64,000 nucleotides of DNA from the NCBI GenBank assembly GCA_946800325.1, contig OX326958.1:18564414-18628413 (forward strand). The letters run 5' to 3'. Numbering within the stretch: position 1 is the stretch's first letter; the number at the start of each line of letters is the position of its first letter. The translations under genes were made by a program, and so were the position numbers. Source of the stretch: Luzula sylvatica (lineage: Eukaryota > Streptophyta > Magnoliopsida > Poales > Juncaceae). The notes below the pieces were generated by a model. It was not told the origin of the DNA and did no database searches. It saw only the letters and a program-made list of their open reading frames with translations. Below, piece by piece: positions 9,642 to 21,300 of the stretch.

Positions 9642-11371
9642 AATAGATTTAGCTCAATTTCCAGGTCCAACTTACAAGTCTTCGACAATGAGAAAGTCGA
9701 AAATACTGAACCAAGAAAAAACAAAAGAATTAGAAAACCAAAAGATTTTGGACCAGATTTCTTTATGTATCTAGTTGATGGTACTAGAGGTTCTGTAAGA
9801 AAGAAATTCCATACTGTTTCAATACAGATGGAGATCCTATGAGCTTTAATGAAGCAATTAAATCGAATGATGCCATCTTTTGAAAAGAGGCAATTCATAA
9901 TGAAATGGATTCAATCCTTGAAAACAACACTTGGGTGTTGGTAAATCTTCCACCTGGTTGCAAACCAATCTGTTGCAAATGGATTTTCAAAAAGAAAATG
10001 AAGGTGGATGGAACAGTTGATAAATGTAAAGCAAGACTGGTTGCGAAAGGTTTCACTCAAAAAGAAGGTATCGATTATTTTGATACCTATGCACCAGTGG
10101 CTCGGATTGCAACAATCCGAATGTTAATTGCATTAGCAACATTGCATAATTTGGTCATTCATCAGATGGATGTGAAAACAGCTTTTTTAAATGGTAATTT
10201 AGAAGAAGAGGTATACATGGAACAACCCGAAGGGTATGTATTGCCTGGTCAAGAAAACAAGGTATGTAAACTTGTTAAGTCATTATATGGACTAAAACAG
10301 GCGCCTAAACAATGGCATGAGAAATTTGATCAAATTCTATTAATGAATGGATTCACAATAAATGAATCGGATAAATGCATTTATTGCAAATTCAATAATA
10401 ACAAAGGGGTCATCATTTGTTTGTATGTAGATGACATGTTGATATTTGGCACTGATTTGGAAATAATAGAACATACAAAATTATTTCTGTCGAATAATTT
10501 TGATATGAAAGATATGGGTGTTGCCGATGTGATACTTGGGATAAAAATTATTCGAAATAGTACCAACATAATTTTATCCCAATCACATTACATTGAAAAT
10601 ATATTAAATAGATTTGAGTACTTGGATTGCACCCCAGTAGCAGCACCATATGATCCAAGTGTGAAATTACTACCCAGTAATGGTAGAATTGTGAATCAAT
10701 TGGGATACGCACGGATAATTGGATGCTTAATGTATGCTATGACGTGTACCAGACCTGATATTGCTTTTGCAGTTAGTAAAGTAAGTCGGTACACCAGTAA
10801 TGCAAATAACTTACACTGGCAAGCAGTACATAGAATACTGAGATATTTAAAGAAGACCATAAATTATGGTATTTCTTATAATGGTGATCCTTCAGTTTTA
10901 GAAGGATATAGTGATGCCAGTTGGATAACAAATATAGAAGATCACGCTTCAACTAGTGGTTGGGTATTTACACTTGCTGGTGGGGTTGTCTCTTGGAAAT
11001 CCAAGAAACAGACATGTATTGCAGATTCTACTATGGCTGCAGAATTTATAGCATTAGAATCAGCAAGTAGAGAAGCAGAATGACTTCGTGAAATGTTATC
11101 ACAAATACCATTATTGCCAAAACCGATTCCGCCTGTATCAATACATTGTGATAATCAGGCCACACTATCTAGAGCATATAGTGAAATATATAATGGTAAG
11201 TCTCGACATATTGGTCGAAGACACAGTACGGTGAGACAATTAATTACTAGTGGGGTAATTAGTATCGACTTTGTAAGATCTCACCAAAATTTGGCTGATC
11301 CGTTAACAAAACCTCTTGCAAGAGATATGTTGTACAAAACAACTAAAGGGATGGGACTTAAGCCCATATAA
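9642..11371 (+). pseudogene. Copia-1 pol (integrase tail, RT, RNase H), inactivated
   Basis: The integrase C-terminal linker ends in a frameshift near 9825-9842. RT resumes in the frame of the 392-aa ORF at 9905-11083, with [29 protein letters not shown] and the catalytic LYVDDMLIF near residue 175, then RPDIAFAVSKVSRY. RNase H carries GYSDASWIT and GWVFTLAGGVVSWKSKKQ. Two tryptophan codons have become TGA (9881-9883 and 11081-11083), the second separating the RNase H tail at 11093-11371 (SIHCDNQATL, RHIGRRH, NLADPLTKPLARDML). It is therefore a pseudogene with one frameshift and two nonsense changes. Confidence 0.9.
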
Positions 11372-11922
11372 GAATATCACAGATAACAAAACTTCAACTA
11401 AACATTTGGTACAACGCCAGATCTTTAAATCAATGATCCATTTTGTTAAACTTGTGATGCAAGCACTTTTGTAAACTTTTACCATCCCAGGAAATAAGTG
11501 TTTGGACCGTAATGTAAAAGGAGAAGGATGAGCACAAGCTCTTAATAGGCCTATTTTAAAGTGTTTTAATTACGGGACAATTGTGAGTCTACCTATGTGG
11601 ATGAGAAGTGGGGCCGCTTCTTAGAGTCAAGGCTTCTCTTAAAGCATCCATGAAACAGGATATAGACGCATGGCCATTAACGCGTCGGCAATATAAACAC
11701 CTATTTGGATATGAGATTCTATGTGTGAGATATATCCGGTTGGTCAAATAGGATATTTGGTTCAAAGACTTGTCTACCAGATTATTCTGATCAACTTTGA
11801 TAAATTATCACTAAGTAATGGTTCAAATTGAGAAATACCTTTATTTATGCGTAGAAACTCCAGGACTATTAGAGATCTGTAAAAATAGTTTATTTTCTTT
11901 TATTTTGAAAATGGTGGGGCAA
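11372..11922 (+). other. Copia-1 3' untranslated region with polypurine tract
   Basis: Between the pol stop and the LTR start lies about 550 bp without a coding frame. It ends in the G-rich tract AAAATGGTGGGGCAA immediately before the LTR start TGTTAATG, the expected position of the plus-strand primer. Confidence 0.7.
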
Positions 11923-12850
11923 TGTTAATGATTTTCAAAATAAATTTTATTTTTGATAAAATAAATTTTGTTTTAGATATTTTATTTTAGAAAATTAACA
12001 AGATTTATTTGACTTGTATATTTATAATCTCTTAATGACATGATTATAATGTCATAAGCATCATGATGAAATTTGGATGATATTATGTGTCATCTTATAA
12101 AATATATATAAATGACATTATGTGTCATCATATTAATAATGTAGAAATTATGTGTCATGAAATGAGATGAAAGAACATGCACACTTACACTTGTATGGGT
12201 ATGTGTCATGAAGAAATATTGAACTTACACATGTATGTGTAGGTGTCATGACATGAATGAAAATTAACATGCATTGTCACACATGTATGACTATGTGTCA
12301 TGATAAGAATGCAAGTTAACATGCATGGTTACACATGGATGGCCATGTGTCATGATATGACATGCTCATTTCTCCTATAAATAAGCCATGACTCTTGAGA
12401 AAAGAAGTAAGAGAAGAAAGAGAAAAACCACACCACAATTTGTGAGAAAGAAAGAGAAAAAGAATACCATTCAAGAAACAAAAGAGAAAAGAAGAGATAC
12501 AAACTCATACAAGTCTTATACTTCTCGGTTAGTTTTCTTACAGATCCACTTCTAACAAATTACTGCATAATTTGTTTCGCAAGTGTTACGATAGTCCTGA
12601 TATTTTCAAGTTGGTGTTTGGGTCTGATTTCGTTTGTGCAAACGCAGTCAGAAAGGCTATTGTATCCTGGAAGGCTATTCGTTGGACCCGTTGCACACCA
12701 AATAATATAATTGGTGGGGACGAATAAGTCTTTAAGGACAACGGCATTGTAACGCGAATAATAGCCATTTCTAACTATCATTCTCTCTGATTTATCCACT
12801 TATCATCTATAAGTACCATTTTATTATATTTACGAAAATACCCACCAACA
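11923..12850 (+). repeat. 3' LTR of plus-strand Copia-1
   Basis: 928 bp from TGTTAATGATTTTC to CCCACCAACA, matching the termini at 3668 and 2414. U3 at about 12060-12360 holds three to four degenerate ~60-bp tandem units built around ACACATGTATG and TATGTGTCATGA. A TATA-like CTATAAATAAGCC at about 12377 is followed by A/G-rich leader sequence, a plausible LTR promoter. The 12560-12799 minus-strand ORF is LTR sequence. Confidence 0.85.
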
Positions 12851-15570
12851 ATACTCAGCCTCGGTACTGGAACGAGATGAAGGAAATACAATTTCGTATC
12901 AACCGTAAAAGTGTACACAAGGATGGACGAATGTACGTATTGTTGGTGACCATTTTATTATGAACGATAATAAAATATTTGAACGAATAAGTCTCATTAT
13001 GTATCAACCGTAAAAGTGTATCTAACCCATAACCGTAAAAGTGTACACAAGGATGAACGAATGTAAACGACACTGATACGTACATTTGTGGGCCAGATCC
13101 AATTGGGTTGGAAAGATAATAAGATTATCTAGAACTTACGTGAATGTTCAAAGTCGGTTGGAACCATTTAATATTTTCGTTTCAACATAATACTGAAAGG
13201 GTGTCAGTAGTTTTCTGTTTGAAAAGGTGTATATTAGATATACATGCTTTTTGGCCAATCCTTATCCTATATGATATAAATAGGATGTTTCTCTCTCTCT
13301 CCAGACCAGATCATTCAGACCAATCTATGGTATTATTCAGAATATTCCAGAAATATAGACAGACATCTTTCTAGAGAGCGAAAGAGTGTGAAGAGAGAAA
13401 AACCGAGAAAAGAGTTTTTCTCGGTGTAGAGAATCGATCGAATCAAGCAAGTTCGCCGGTGCAGCGTCTAGGCAGTTGCACCCATGACCGACGAACTCCG
13501 ACTCACGGTGGATACAAGTAGAGGAGCGACACTTGTGGCTCTCCGATTGTGATCAAACCGAAGGAGCAAAACTGTTGGCTGTGGAAGAGTGTGGACGTGG
13601 GACGCACGAAAGATAACCGGAGGCGTGTCAAGACGGTGGGAGACGTGTGGTATGGGACGCACGGGCTAGTCACCAACGTGATACCGGAGAAGGAAAGGAT
13701 GCGAGCGATCAACCCGTAGTACGTGATCAATTTCACGCTGGTAATCGTCTATCCTTCTATTGCATCGTACCCTCGAAGTCATGGCGTGATCTTGAATTTT
13801 GGGAACCGGGAACGGGTGAATTCCCAACACGAGAGACCGCAGGTTGCTTTTTAGATGACCAAGAAATCAAATTGGATCCCATAAAAACACATAACTAGTG
13901 GTTGAACGACGATCATCTGGGCAACCTACCCAGTCAACAACCAAGAAATCAAATTGTTTGGTCTGAAGAGGAATTAATTAACAGTCCATGAGATTGAGTG
14001 CCTTGTAAATATCGAAGAATTCTCTTAACCAAATTCCAATGAGAAGATCGAGGATTATGCATAAACAGGCTGGCCTTATTCACAGCAAGTGATATGTCAG
14101 GACGTGTGAGAGTTGCATACTGAAGTCCCCCAACAGTGGCTCGATAGAGAGTTGGATCTGGAAGAAGTTCTCCAGAATGTTTCGAGTAAGTTTCAGAAGA
14201 GAAAATGGGGGTGGAGATTGAGCTAGCAGAACTCATGTTAGCTCTATGAAGAAGTTGCTTGACATACTGAGTTTGAGTTAAAAGAAGACCTGATTCAGAT
14301 TTCTTACACTCAGTGCCCAGAAAATAATGTAAATCACCAAGATCCTTAAGGTTAAATTGAGAGTGTAATTGTGTAATAATCGAGGAGATTTCAGTGGCAG
14401 AATATCTTGTAATGATAATATCATCCACCTAAACCAGCATGAGAGTGGTGGATTGAGAATTATGTTTAATAAAGAGTGAAGTATCTGCCTGATAAGCTAT
14501 GAATCCCAAAGAAGATAAAGAATTATTCAGCTTTTGAAACTACGCACGAGGAGCCTGTTTTAGGCCATATAATGCCTTTTTAAGAAGATATACATGATCA
14601 GGAAATTGCGTATCAACAAACCCTTGTGGTTGTTCCATAATTACTGTGTCTGATAAATCACCATTGAGAAAAGCATTATTAATATCCAATTGTCGAAGTA
14701 CCCAGTTTTTAGATAAAGCCAAGGATAGAACCATTCGAATAGTGGTCGGTTTGATCACAGGACTGAAAGTTTCCTCGTAGTCAATACCAAATTCTTGTGT
14801 AAATCCATGAGCAACTAATCGAGCTTTACATCTTTCAATGGAACCATGGTATTTCATCTTTATCTTATAGATCCATTTGTTCTTGAGAGGAGTCTTATCA
14901 ACGGGTTTTGGAATAAGAACCCAATTCCCATTTGATAGAAGAGCATTAATTTCTAATGACGTGGCTTGTCTCCACTCTTCTGATTTGACAGCCTGGCTGA
15001 AGCATGATGGCTCGTCGAGTAGTGAGAACAATAAAGTCAGGAAGAACTTTGGGTTTTAAAGAATTTGTTTTGCTCCTGGTAACCATAAAGTGTGTAGTAG
15101 GATGAGGAGGAGATGAGGTGGAAGAAGATGAAGTGGAAGGCAATGAGGTGGTGGGAGAGGAAAAAGAGAGGTTGGATGAGATGTCAGTGGAGCTGGGAGA
15201 AGAAATGATGTTAAGAGAGAGAGTATTGCCAGTATGTTTTGTTGGTGGAAGATCGGCGGAAGATCTACAGAGAGGAAATGTGGATTCATCAAAAACCACA
15301 TTGCGAGAGATGTAAACTTTGTTTGTCTGAAGCTGTAAGCACTTATAGCCCTTATAAGAAGGTGCATAGCCTAAAAACAAACATGGTGTGGAACGAAATT
15401 CCAGTTTATGAGAGTTATAGGCTCGAATATGTGGAAAGCACAGACATCCAATGGTTCTGAAATAAGTGTAATCAGGAGACCTGTTATACAAAGTCTCAAA
15501 TGAAGAGTGTTGAGGTTGAGTGAGAGGAGGAGTTCGGTAACTGGAGAAATGGACTGTTAAACAAACAAAC
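12851..15570 (-). pseudogene. Copia-2 pol relic, split by a solo LTR
   Basis: Minus-strand Copia pol in pieces. The integrase C-terminus is at 15100-15570 (SFETLYNRSPDYTYFRTIGC, FLGYAPSYKGYKCLQL, YISRNVVFDES). RT is at 14540-15031 ([59 protein letters not shown]) and 13949-14428 (VDDIIITRYS, LKDLGDLHYFLGTE, RPDISLAVNKASLF). RNase H scraps lie at 13835-13930 and 12851-12877. Nonsense codons replace the Trp after APRA and the Tyr of the YVDD active site. The closest relative in the window is Copia-3, but Copia-2 is much older. No LTRs are visible. Confidence 0.85.
12878..13829 (+). mobile_element. Solo LTR inside Copia-2
   Basis: A 952-bp unit begins TGAAGGAAAT and ends TTCCCAACA (TG..CA ends) and is flanked by the 5-bp duplication CGAGA (12873-12877 and 13830-13834). 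Removing it rejoins the Copia-2 RNase H sequence, which can be checked against Copia-3 near 45135-45165. No internal domain is present, so this is an LTR left by recombination between the two LTRs of a full element. TATAAAT at 13275-13281 followed by a CT-rich stretch suggests plus orientation. ORFs at 13144-13898 are LTR sequence. Confidence 0.85.
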
Positions 15571-15576
15571 ATCGAT

Positions 15577-16269
15577 TTAAAAGCATGCATCATAATTTTA
15601 AACCAAAAAAAGATAATGCTATTGTTTATCCGTAGGAACCAGGGCCAGAAATGACGCGATATGCAGCTACCATTGCCTACACATGATTGTGATGTGTTTT
15701 TTCTATGACAACGTACCCAAAAAAAACTAAAAAATAGAAAAAGATTAGACAAGACAATATATTTTAACGTGGTATCTCCCGTAGGAACTAATCCACGGCC
15801 TGAACACCTCTCGGTGGAGATGGCCAGGTCGGCAGCCTGGCAACTTCGTTATTCCCTTTCTTTTTCTTTTCTTCCATTTGGTGGAGAAATCCTTACAAAA
15901 TTATTGTTTTTGTCATTATTACAATTAATAGCTCTCTACTTTACCTCTTATACTTCTTATTCATTCTTTATTTGTCTCGGTATTAAAGGAAAAAAAAACG
16001 CTATTATATATGATAAATATTTGATCTCTTGTCGCGAAATTACTTTCTTCTTCTTAGATATGTGAGATACGTGAATAGCTCTGCCAAAAGAGAAGTAGAC
16101 TTGTTAGTAATTTAATGAATTATGACCAAAATGAAGTGAATATTGTAGTTTTATGACTTGCTAAGTTGTATACAAAGGTGCACGCCACGAGGTTCTACGA
16201 AATTCTCGTTAAGAGGAAAATAGTTGAGTAAGCCACTATTTTCCCTAACATATCGTTTAGCAAGAATCT
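15577..16269 (-). repeat. NLR unit B distal 3' flank
   Basis: Matches the flanks of units A (5335-5961) and C (42045-42900): it shares the ATCGATTTAAAAGCATGCAT start with C, ACGATATGCAG..ACACATG, and the block with GGAACTAATCCACGGCC and GGTGGAGATGGCCAGGTCGG. It ends at the left target copy of a LINE. No coding function is seen. Confidence 0.75.
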
Positions 16270-16935
16270 AAGTATCACCATGCAATTAATGCTGATGCTA
16301 AGCTTCGGCAATTAATGGCGATTCTCGTGTTTCACATATGGAAGCAACGATGTCGAAAGATTTTTGAAGATTCAAACCTATCTGAAGGGAAGGTGATTGA
16401 ATTGTTGTTACAAGGAAGGAAATTAATTGAACAAGCCATTGAAAAGGGGGTTCCGGATGGAAGTACTTACAGGGAGGATGAAGATGAGTTAGCGGGAGGA
16501 TGAGGAGGTGGATCGTGGTTAGGGCATGTAAGAGCAGAGTCGTAGTAGGAGTATGTGAAAGAGGATGAGGGAGATGAGTCTTTGTCGGAGTTAGGATGGA
16601 TATGGCTTGAGAGAAGTGTTGTAGTAAGGAAGGAAAATCCAAGAATACAAATCCGAAGTATTAAGGAATTGGAATCAGGGAGAAAAGAAATCCAAGTTCT
16701 TAGAAAAGGGAAGAGAAGATAAATATCTAGGATTCTATATTATCCTTACGTAATTTTCTGGTTAATTTTTGTTTGGTTGGTTTTGCTTGCTTTTATGTTT
16801 TTTATTGGACTAAAAGAGTTTTTAACACCCTAATAGAGGATGTAATTAAACATTGATTATTAATCAATTAATGGAAGTAGGACTTGTGAGCGCACTCTAT
16901 TTTCATCAACAACAAAAAAAAAAGTATCACCATGC
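16270..16935 (+). mobile_element. 5'-truncated LINE insertion with 14-bp target duplication
   Basis: AAGTATCACCATGC occurs at 16270-16283 and 16922-16935, bracketing 638 bp. The insert encodes the ORF2 C-terminus (QLMAILVFHIWKQRCRKIFE, stop at 16501-16503), then a 3' UTR ending CACTCTATTTTCATCAACAAC plus an A tail (to 16921). Both the peptide and the 3' UTR match the large LINE at 27722-32672, so this is a truncated copy of that family. Units A and C lack it at the equivalent GAATCTAAGTACTG sites. Confidence 0.9.
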
Positions 16936-18318
16936 TTCCATATGACCATCATTGATTAAATTTAACTAATAAAAAAGCAAGAATGAATTGTAGTTAATTA
17001 CCTGGTTTGGACAGTGTTACCATAGATCGATGCATGCCTTTGATCTCGATTACGCTATATAGCAGAATACATTCATATAAACACATAATCACTACAACAG
17101 TAATTCAGGGAAATATAACTGCAAGCAAAATTGATGAAATGGTTGAGTTAGATAGTATATGATGATTAATTAGTTAAGAAAATAATTAGTCAATCCCATT
17201 ACTTAATTACCAATACGGTTGGGGATTTCTGATTTACTCTCTCAAAACATTTTTACATTATTTTTTACAGGCGCAATTCCAGGTGTACCTCCGGAAAACA
17301 TCAAAAATTCACATATACCCCTCAATAATCTGAAATTTCATGAATAACCCTACAAACGTCTCAAAATATCATGGATGTCCCTTCCGAATCCTTCAGATAT
17401 CAATATTACCCCTATAAAATTCTTAAAATATCACATATACACCTATTATATCAGTTACAAATATCACATATACCCCTATTATATCATTTTAAAACCATCA
17501 ACGTATTTCTCGTTGGTAATATGCCAATTACCTGATTTTTTAAATTATTTTTCTATGATAATGAATAATTTTTTTCTCAAAAATAATATTTAAAACCATA
17601 AAAAATCAAATATTTTCAATTCTATCTCATAATTTCTTTCCAAAAATCATTGTTGAAATCAATACTATTCTCAAAATTTTAAGTAACTGTTATATTTTAT
17701 ATAAAGGTAAAACGAAAAAATATTTTGAATGAAAAATTAATAAATTATTAAATAAAAGTTTAATTTAGGGGTATTCATGATATTTGAAGGGTTTTCTAGG
17801 GGTATTTATGAAATTTCATGATTTTGAGGGGTATACATGAAATTATGATGTTTTGTAAGGATACACATGAAATTTTGCCTTTTCTAGATGATGAAAATTA
17901 GATAATAATTTGTAAAATGCAAAATACTCCTGAAAATTTCAACAGAAATGTTTATTTTAATTAGTTTCAACATAACCACTACAACAATAATCCGGGGAAA
18001 TATAACGGCAAGCACAATGGACGAAATGCTTTTGTTAAATTATTTATATGAAGGCGACGATAACGATCTATAAATTACTCTCAAATATTTTTACACTATT
18101 TTGGGATGCTGAAATTAGATAAGAATATTTGTAACAACGCAAAAATACACCTGAAATTTTCAACAAATGTTTCTTTTAACTAGTAATTCCAAACATGAAT
18201 TTATACATAAAACTTATTTCGAAATATGGTGGCAATATTGAAGAATACAGATAAACATACTTGCTGATTTAGAAATATTACCTTGTGTTGTCGTGAAGTG
18301 GCAAAGCAAATCTTCCAA
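16936..18318 (-). repeat. NLR unit B proximal 3' region, with local tandem duplication and MITE
   Basis: Downstream sequence of the intact NLR. About 230 bp is duplicated in tandem: CACTACAACAGTAATTC..GGGAAATATAACTGCAAGC through TTAACTAGTTTCA-like sequence occurs at about 17091-17966 (enlarged by a MITE) and again at 17967-18196. Units A and C have a single copy (7400-7640 and 43070-43310). It probably includes the NLR 3' UTR; no polyadenylation signal stands out. Confidence 0.65.
17268..17879. mobile_element. Inverted-repeat MITE
   Basis: The left arm (CAGGCGCAATTCCAGGTGTA, then CATATACCCCTCAATAATC) is mirrored by the right arm (complement GGCAAAATTTCATGTGTAT, then TATACCCCTCAAAATCATG). Both arms carry repeated ATACCCCT words over about 200 bp. 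Flanks TTTTTTA (17261-17267) and TTTTCTA (17880-17886) form an imperfect duplication. Units A and C have the uninterrupted site TTACATTATTTTTTAGATGA (about 7537 and 43203), which defines the insertion. No coding frame. Confidence 0.75.
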
Positions 18319-21300
18319 TTAACGAACAGATACCCATTTGATACTTGTTATGTCGTTGCACTGCCTTTTTAACTCGTCACTGCAGTTATTGATATACAGT
18401 GATTCCAGGGATGGTGGGGGGCCATTTTCTGGCAAAGACTGGATACTTCGACAATTAACGATTTCAAGAGCCTTGAGAGATGAAAGATTACACAATTGAT
18501 TAGGCAATGAATTGAGGTTATTGCAGTTCAAAAATTGAAGTTTTTCGAGGGAGGTAAGGAGTCGAAGTGCTTTCTCCTGCTCTTCTGTTAGGTCAACTAT
18601 TCCACCATCTTGTAAACTTAAAAATTTAAGGGTTGATAATTGCTTGCAAATTGGAGCTGACAGGAAGTTAGTATGACCCAAAGTAAGCTTCTCGACTAAT
18701 ACGGCAGACGCGTCTGTGTTCAGATTCTCCAGCCTAGTTACAGAGTTCAAAGTTACAAAATGGGGGCATCCCATAATATACAAGTCCTCGAGTTGTGTGG
18801 GGAACAATAAGCCTTCTAATGACACGAGGTTTTCACAATTAAGAATTGAAAGTCTTTTCAAAGTTGAACATGGTGGGAGTTTCAAAGTGGTCAAACTTGG
18901 ACTATCGATTATATTCATATGAAATAGAGAGGTTAATGGTGAAAGCAATGAAAATATTATATTGTCTGGCACTTTGTAAAGACTACAAATTTTCACGCCT
19001 GGTGGAAGGAGCCAACATTCATCCATCACGTGTTCATCGAAATTAGTTATAGATGATAAGAGATTTGAATTGCCTAAACGTAACTCCTGAATCGAGGTCA
19101 GTGCTCCAATGCCTTCTTTACTTGCAAAGATGAGATCCGAGCAGCCGTAAAACTGTAATTTCTTCAGAGTAGATTTTAAAAAATCAGGAATTTGCAACAA
19201 TCCTTGATTATTAATTGGGTCTATCGAGGAGGATGCAGAATTAATGAAGCAAGATGTGGTAATAGAAGCTACTTTCAAGGTCGTTATTTGTGGACAAGTA
19301 ACTATTTTCAATTCATAAAGGTTTGTCAGATTCAATAATAGAATAGATAGTTGTTTTCCTGTAATATTGGATGCGTCGATCTCTAGGTGTTCCAGCGACC
19401 GTGGCGAAAAGTTATTTTCGATACTTTGCTCATTTGGTTCAAACGATAAAAAAAGCTCGGAACAACTTCCAATAGTTAACCTTTTTAAATTTACTAGTCC
19501 ACACAAGCTCTCCCACGACAAATATCTAAGCTTCTCACATTTCCTTATTGTGAGATCATGCAGATGGGGAAACCAATTTTTGCTCATATCACCAGAAAAA
19601 GCAAATTCAAAATTAAGAAACTCTGTTAATTCAGGACAATTTTCAATTGTTAACTTTTTCAAAAAGGGAAATGCCTGCCATTGGTTGCTTCCTCTCCACT
19701 TCTCCAACTTGGGCATATCAACTATCTCCATCTCCTCTAAAGCTCGAAATCCCATGTCCGCACCAGTGCCATAGAATGGTATGTCGATTTCTCTGACAGT
19801 AAGCATATTCCGTAATTCCAATTTCTGAAGAGATAATAAATGACCAAGAGGAGGAAGTATCTCCAATGCTTTGCAATTATGTAAATAGAGCAATATTAAA
19901 TAGTCCAAGGAATTTTCATTGACCAACCATGTGGGAGATGTGACACCACCATACCCACTGATAAGAAGTCGTTCGAGATTATAGTTCGGCCTGAGTCTTT
20001 CAAGGACATCTGCATCCATAGCTGGTTTGAATTCACCAGGCTCTCTATTCCAACATAAATACAAACTATTGAGGAATGACTTCTCTTCAAGTCTTGCCCC
20101 AACCGCCTCCTCCTTGCTTTCAACATTCTCTAAGTTGAATATCTTCAATAAACCTCTCAGCTTTGTCAACAACCCTAGTTGTGCTATTTCAAATCCGCTT
20201 TCTTTCTTAACACGAAACTCACGTAATCTACGAAGTGCCGTTAGTTTTCCGACCCACGGTATTTTACTATCGAACTTTGGACTTTTAGGCCCCCATAGGA
20301 AAGAGTTGTCTATATTTTCCTTCAACCCTCCTCGAATAATGTTATTGTTTATATCTATTACTTCTAAATGATAGAGTTTATTTAGATTATTAAGCACATC
20401 CCTTGGGATATCATTTCGTTGCAATGGACAGCGATGAAGTTGTAAGTAACGAAGATGGATGAATTCTGAAAAATTACTTGCTAAAAGATCTACATCACTG
20501 GACATTGTATATATTACTAGTACACGCAGACCTTTCAATCTCTCGAGAAAATCCTTTAGAGCAACAGCAAAATTTGAATTATATTTTCCAATTATAATTA
20601 AAGTACTCAGATTTTCGACTTGAAGATGTTTTCTAATATGTACTATATATTTCTCAAAATTCCCACTAGGTATAGTTGAATTATGCAATACTGAGCTTAG
20701 ATAAGTTTCGGTGATGATGGATAAATGACGAATAGTATTTGGGATGCCTATGTTTAAATTGTTTGAGTTAACAATTGCAAAGCAATCGTGTTGTGATACT
20801 ATTTGTGCTAAATCATGCATTAGATCATGGATAACATAACGAGAATATTCTCCCTCATGAACTTTTTCGAAAAAACCTGCATTTACTAAACAATCAAAAT
20901 ACATATTTCCTATATCCTCGATTGGTATGTTACTGTTATTCAGAAAAAAACCTTGGACAATCCACATATTAACCAATTCTTCTTTGTGGTAATCAAAGCC
21001 CTTATGGAATAGAGAACAAAATGAAAAACATCTTTGTAGGTGGAAAGGTAGAGATTCATAACTTAGCATTAGTGCAGGCATGATATCATCAGGTCCGGTT
21101 TGAGATTTCCACTCCTCGTTATCCCTAACATTCCTCCAATAAATAACATTTGGATTTCTTTTTAACATTGCCCCGACGGTTTTTGCCGCTAACGGATAAT
21201 TTGAAAGCTTTTTACAAATTTGTTCCCCAATTCTTTCTAAAATATCATGTTTTTCATATTTCTCGTTACTAAACGCATGTAATTTAAACAATTCCCAAAA

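Larger units (their letters stand above)
9639..12850 (+). mobile_element. Copia-1 second copy, plus strand, 5'-truncated
   Basis: From GAAAATAGATTTAGCTC (9639) the sequence matches the reverse complement of 1-520 and continues through RT, RNase H, a 3' UTR, a purine tract (ATGGTGGGGCAA, 11911-11922) and a complete 3' LTR (11923-12850). The 5' LTR, gag, protease and most of integrase are missing. Its right edge abuts TACTCAGCCTCGGTACTGG, a piece of the Copia-2 RNase H, showing it inserted into Copia-2 before the deletion. Confidence 0.9.

Noticed and set aside
13144..13898. Several ORFs of 64-83 aa
   Set aside because: They lie within the solo LTR and overlap in different frames; one runs across the LTR border into Copia-2.
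14946..15752. 268-aa ORF taken as one protein
   Set aside because: Only the middle part matches Copia integrase; its first ~80 residues come from unrelated NLR flank sequence and its end from a frame shifted relative to RT.
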